48,855 nucleotides of DNA, taken from the NCBI RefSeq assembly GCF_011074955.1, contig NZ_WUQJ01000009.1, forward strand, positions 1 through 48,855, in the 5' to 3' direction. Position numbers and translations under genes: made by a program. Positions within the stretch are counted from its first letter, which is position 1, and each line of letters opens with the position of its first letter. Source of the stretch: Marinobacter caseinilyticus. Its GTDB lineage: Bacteria > Pseudomonadota > Gammaproteobacteria > Pseudomonadales > Oleiphilaceae. The notes below the pieces were generated by a model. The model made no database searches. It saw nothing but the letters and a program-made list of their open reading frames with translations, and was not told the origin of the DNA. Below, piece by piece: positions 46,663 to 48,855 of this stretch.

Positions 46663-46685
46663 AAATAGATATGTCCCGCTTTATT
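46663..46685. repeat. 23-bp direct repeat, right copy
   Basis: Pairs with 46253-46275 (three mismatches, same orientation). It lies directly upstream of the small secreted-protein gene, so it could contain part of its promoter or be one end of a small cassette. Confidence 0.6.
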
Positions 46686-46755
46686 GCAGTTTATTGAACT
46701 GCAACTATTTGGCTCTAGCCTGGCATTTCTCTGAATTCAAACTTCAAAAAGTTGG

Positions 46756-47550
46756 CTAGTAGGGCCATCGTTTTGGAAGATCTCCATTGGCATCAACAAT
46801 TTTGCATTCAAACCAGTTTAAATCGAGCTTAAATGTCGGGCCTTCGCGCAATTTGATGTAGCTTCCAAGCGAGTCCATCCACTTCTCGGCCTGTTCCTTC
46901 GTTACGAAGCCAAAGCCGTGGCAGATATAATTGCCGGACATTAAAAACCAGCGCTTTCTATTACCTTTTTTCGTTTGATCTTGAATGATCGACTTGTTAC
47001 CAAGATTGCCCGTTCTCAACTTGTTTTCTAACTCAAAAATGCCGGGATGATGGTCGAACCTTTCTTCGGACCAGTCGAGATTTTCAAAGCGGTTTACCCT
47101 TATCCAAGGGTTATCGAAGCGCGGCTTATCTGAACCGATAAATTCCACTCGATCCCCAATCAGATTATGGGTACGAAAACATTCAGAACTCTTAGAATTC
47201 CAGTAGTCAACCAGTTGTTCAGCTAACTGAAATGGAAACTCTTTGGGCTCTGTATCAATCCAATACCTAACTTGATTTCTATGGGGCTCGAAACAAGTTA
47301 TCGAACCTCGGTATTTGATTGCTCCAAAAGGAAGTGGTGGCATTGACCTCGATGTTTCAGCAAAAGCTTGGCCAAATACTTCATCAATGCTTGGGCCACC
47401 GATCAGTCCCGCTGTATACAGCGGGTTAACGTTATCGTCATCATCCCAATCGTCTGACGAATCTGCATTACCGCGGCCTCCGCCAGAAGGATTACCAGTT
47501 GTGCTGGGCCAGTTGCCGCCCTCATAACCTTCACTTGAATTCCGTCCCAT
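46756..47550 (-). CDS. Orphan protein with Gly/Ser/Asp-rich N-terminus
   Basis: About 264 residues from ATG 47550, which has GGAGGT four bases upstream; another ATG lies at 47562. The first ~45 residues are low-complexity (Gly, Ser, Asn, then a DDWDDDDN acidic run), recalling flexible translocation heads of colicin- or pyocin-like bacteriocins, but no TonB box or known killing domain was recognised. The remainder is a Trp/Phe-rich soluble domain (YWIDTEPKEFPFQLAEQLVD, RWFLMSGNYICHGFGFVTK). No signal peptide. Function unknown; base composition differs from the chromosome core. Confidence 0.6.
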   Translation of the reverse strand: MGRNSSEGYEGGNWPSTTGNPSGGGRGNADSSDDWDDDDNVNPLYTAGLIGGPSIDEVFGQAFAETSRSMPPLPFGAIKYRGSITCFEPHRNQVRYWIDTEPKEFPFQLAEQLVDYWNSKSSECFRTHNLIGDRVEFIGSDKPRFDNPWIRVNRFENLDWSEERFDHHPGIFELENKLRTGNLGNKSIIQDQTKKGNRKRWFLMSGNYICHGFGFVTKEQAEKWMDSLGSYIKLREGPTFKLDLNWFECKIVDANGDLPKRWPY

Positions 47551-47736
47551 TTGCACCTCCATTTTCGCTAGATTCAGTCAAATCCCTGATGCGGGACCTT
47601 CGAGCATACAGTGGATAAGTTGAAAGGTGAAAACTCAAATTCATACAGCTTGCCCGAAACAGGATCACCACAAATATTGGTTTAGTAGTCCCAGTCCCCA
47701 GGGATATATTCCTGCCCCCCACAAATATATTTCTAG

Positions 47737-48402
47737 CAAAGGGGCTCCGCCACCGGCTATATAGTCAAGTACATCTGCAAGAACATCGATGGCGAGTTTC
47801 AGGAAGATGGCCAGGACGCTGAAGACTGGTACGGCAACCTGACCAAAGACGTTGCGACTCGTGTTCGGGCCTGGGCGAGTATTCACAATATCCGTCAGTT
47901 TCAGCAGATCGGCGGGCCGCCTGTGACCGTCTGGCGGGAGTTGCGCCGATTGGCACACGCGGATGATGAACTTGTAGAGAGTGCCCGAATTGCCGCGGAC
48001 AAAGGCGACTGGGCCGAATTCATCGAAATCATGAGCGGCCCCTGTGCCAAACGAACAGACCAGCCCATCAAGACGGCTAAATGGCTGGAAGTGGACGAAG
48101 AAACCGGAGAGTACCTTGACTGCCCTGTTAACCAGTACGGCGAGCCCTCTAAAGGCAAGCTGTTTGGATTATTCGCACAGGGCCGTTACTGGCTAACACG
48201 GGTATTTCGGTGGGAAGTGAAGCGGCCTAAAAAAGAGAACAGCTCAGTAACGACTGGTGTTGAGTGGTTGAATAATCTCGCGCGGTTAACAAATGTCCGC
48301 GAAGCGACAGAAGCGGAAATTGCCGCACTGCCTGATGACACCGCCTATACCTGGGAGAAGCGGAATGCTGAGATTTGTCTACCCTTGGAGTTCTGTCAAT
48401 AA
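47737..48402 (+). pseudogene. 5'-truncated P2-type replication gene A (HUH endonuclease C-terminal part)
   Basis: The frame opens after a TAG at 47734 and encodes about 221 residues of the phage P2 gpA family (rolling-circle replication initiator). It begins [17 protein letters not shown], which holds the paired catalytic tyrosines (YxxxY, codons 47758 and 47770), and continues with [20 protein letters not shown] and [15 protein letters not shown]. The N-terminal two thirds, including the HUH metal site, is absent. The upstream side reads in a different frame across a run of four G (47741-47744), so truncation plus a possible one-base shift mark the break. An ATG-initiated frame of 159 codons begins at 47923. 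Likely a prophage remnant. Confidence 0.8.
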
Positions 48403-48468
48403 CTGTACGGAACCAATATCCATATGTAGACTACAGACCGACTAAACTTAAAGGATGAAGTTGATCTT
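48403..48468 (+). other. 66-base gap between gene A remnant and reverse transcriptase gene
   Basis: AT-rich, no gene. It contains AAGGATGAAG with GAAG eight bases before the RT start. It is too short for a typical retron msr-msd RNA of 100-250 bases. Confidence 0.6.
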
Positions 48469-48855
48469 ATGCTTGACCAAACGTTTTCTGCCAGAACATT
48501 GCATAGACTATGTTCAGTTTCCGAAGTCGTTGAATTTGGCTTGGGCGGAAAAACTGATGAACAAATACATCAATTTGAGGAAATGGCTAGAAAAATCAAT
48601 GACGACGACTTTGAATTATCTGAATTCAAATGCTTTAAAAGAAATGGAAAGCCTGTTTATAAAGCAAAGAATAAAACCGATCACTTTGCAATCAAAAAAG
48701 CCAATGGGAATGTTAAAAGAATATTTGGCGTTGCGAGTTCCGACAGGCGATTACTAGTAAATCAAATAAAGGTCCTGCTGGAGGAAAAATCGCCTTTCCA
48801 TTTAGTGAAAGTAGATATCTCTTCATTCTTCGAGTCAGTTGATAAAAAAGTGTTA
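48469..48855 (+). CDS. Reverse transcriptase family protein (partial, N-terminal 129 residues)
   Basis: The frame is open from ATG 48469 to the window edge. A helical N-terminal region (MLDQTFSARTLHRLCSVSEV, KARKIND-like charged stretch) leads to FAIKKANGNVKRIFGVASSD and RRLLVNQIKVLLEE, then the palm motif A of reverse transcriptases, VKVDISSFFESVD, with catalytic Asp at residue 116 followed by the family-typical aromatic pair F120-F121. The YxDD motif lies beyond the edge. Position just after a P2-type gene A matches the TO cargo site of P2-like phages. From memory the N-terminus recalls defence-associated RTs of the Drt3a type; Abi-P2-like and other classes are not excluded. Strongly AT-biased codons. 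Confidence 0.85.
   Translation, partial: MLDQTFSARTLHRLCSVSEVVEFGLGGKTDEQIHQFEEMARKINDDDFELSEFKCFKRNGKPVYKAKNKTDHFAIKKANGNVKRIFGVASSDRRLLVNQIKVLLEEKSPFHLVKVDISSFFESVDKKVL

Noticed and set aside
48455..48757. 100-codon plus-strand frame overlapping the RT
   Set aside because: It is shifted relative to the RT frame, which carries the conserved palm motif and continues open to the edge.
48403..48855. Retron with msr-msd RNA upstream of the RT
   Set aside because: Only 66 bases separate the RT start from the gene A remnant, and no long inverted repeat is visible there.

Overview
The window looks like the chromosome of a marine-type gammaproteobacterium. Supporting this are a pyridine-nucleotide oxidoreductase fused to SelD, a GNAT/nitrilase fusion, an EpsC-type serine acetyltransferase, a Bax-like glucosaminidase, a dCache chemoreceptor, and short gene-dense operons with moderate-to-high GC. 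Marinobacter or a near relative is my best guess, by gene-family recall only. No rRNA, tRNA, CRISPR array or intact insertion sequence was seen. The right end (from about 46.3 kb) is visibly AT-richer and carries phage-derived and orphan genes.

Layout. 1-1017 holds the N-terminal part of a thiamine-diphosphate enzyme of the acetolactate synthase type. 1086-5327 is a four-gene signalling operon read leftwards: a YfiR-like periplasmic protein, a histidine kinase with a periplasmic sensor, a stand-alone receiver, and a REC-GGDEF-EAL protein. It probably passes a periplasmic signal into cyclic di-GMP. 5.8-20.2 kb is mostly housekeeping: an outer-membrane barrel, a DUF1223 protein, a Bax-like protein, an esterase, cysE (preceded by a 13-bp tandem repeat), acpH, an acyltransferase, recQ, a thioesterase, a solute-binding-like protein, an amino-acid-type chemoreceptor, the GNAT/nitrilase fusion and a PilZ-like protein.

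20.3-27.6 kb is the most coherent accessory block. It contains a coiled-coil/Ala-Lys-rich/helix-hairpin-helix protein, the oxidoreductase-SelD fusion, a convergent SenB-type selenosugar synthase, and a three-gene PhnD/PhnC/PhnE-like ABC importer whose permease gene is a double-length fusion. Together they read as a selenium uptake and selenosugar-forming locus. SenA, the last enzyme of selenoneine synthesis, is not in the window.

27.8-38.9 kb holds hypothetical genes, a YadGH-like ABC exporter with a DUF192 protein, an orphan sugar-type binding protein divergent from a PadR regulator with two matching operators, an enoyl-CoA hydratase, a SixA-CHAD fusion, a threonine aldolase, a Met-rich exported protein and an NTF2-like protein. 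39.1-40.6 kb is largely decayed, with one intact 53-codon gene. 40.7-43.4 kb encodes a large FG-GAP-type lipoprotein, followed by an M14-type zinc enzyme and two VOC-fold proteins.

From 46.2 kb to the right edge the sequence is an island: a small secreted protein bracketed by 23-bp direct repeats, an orphan protein with a Gly/Ser/Asp-rich head, a 5'-truncated P2-type replication gene A, and, 66 bases downstream of it, the start of a reverse transcriptase gene that runs off the window. The RT sits where P2-like phages carry anti-phage cargo and is the strongest candidate for a little-described system. The next gene to the right is needed to type it.
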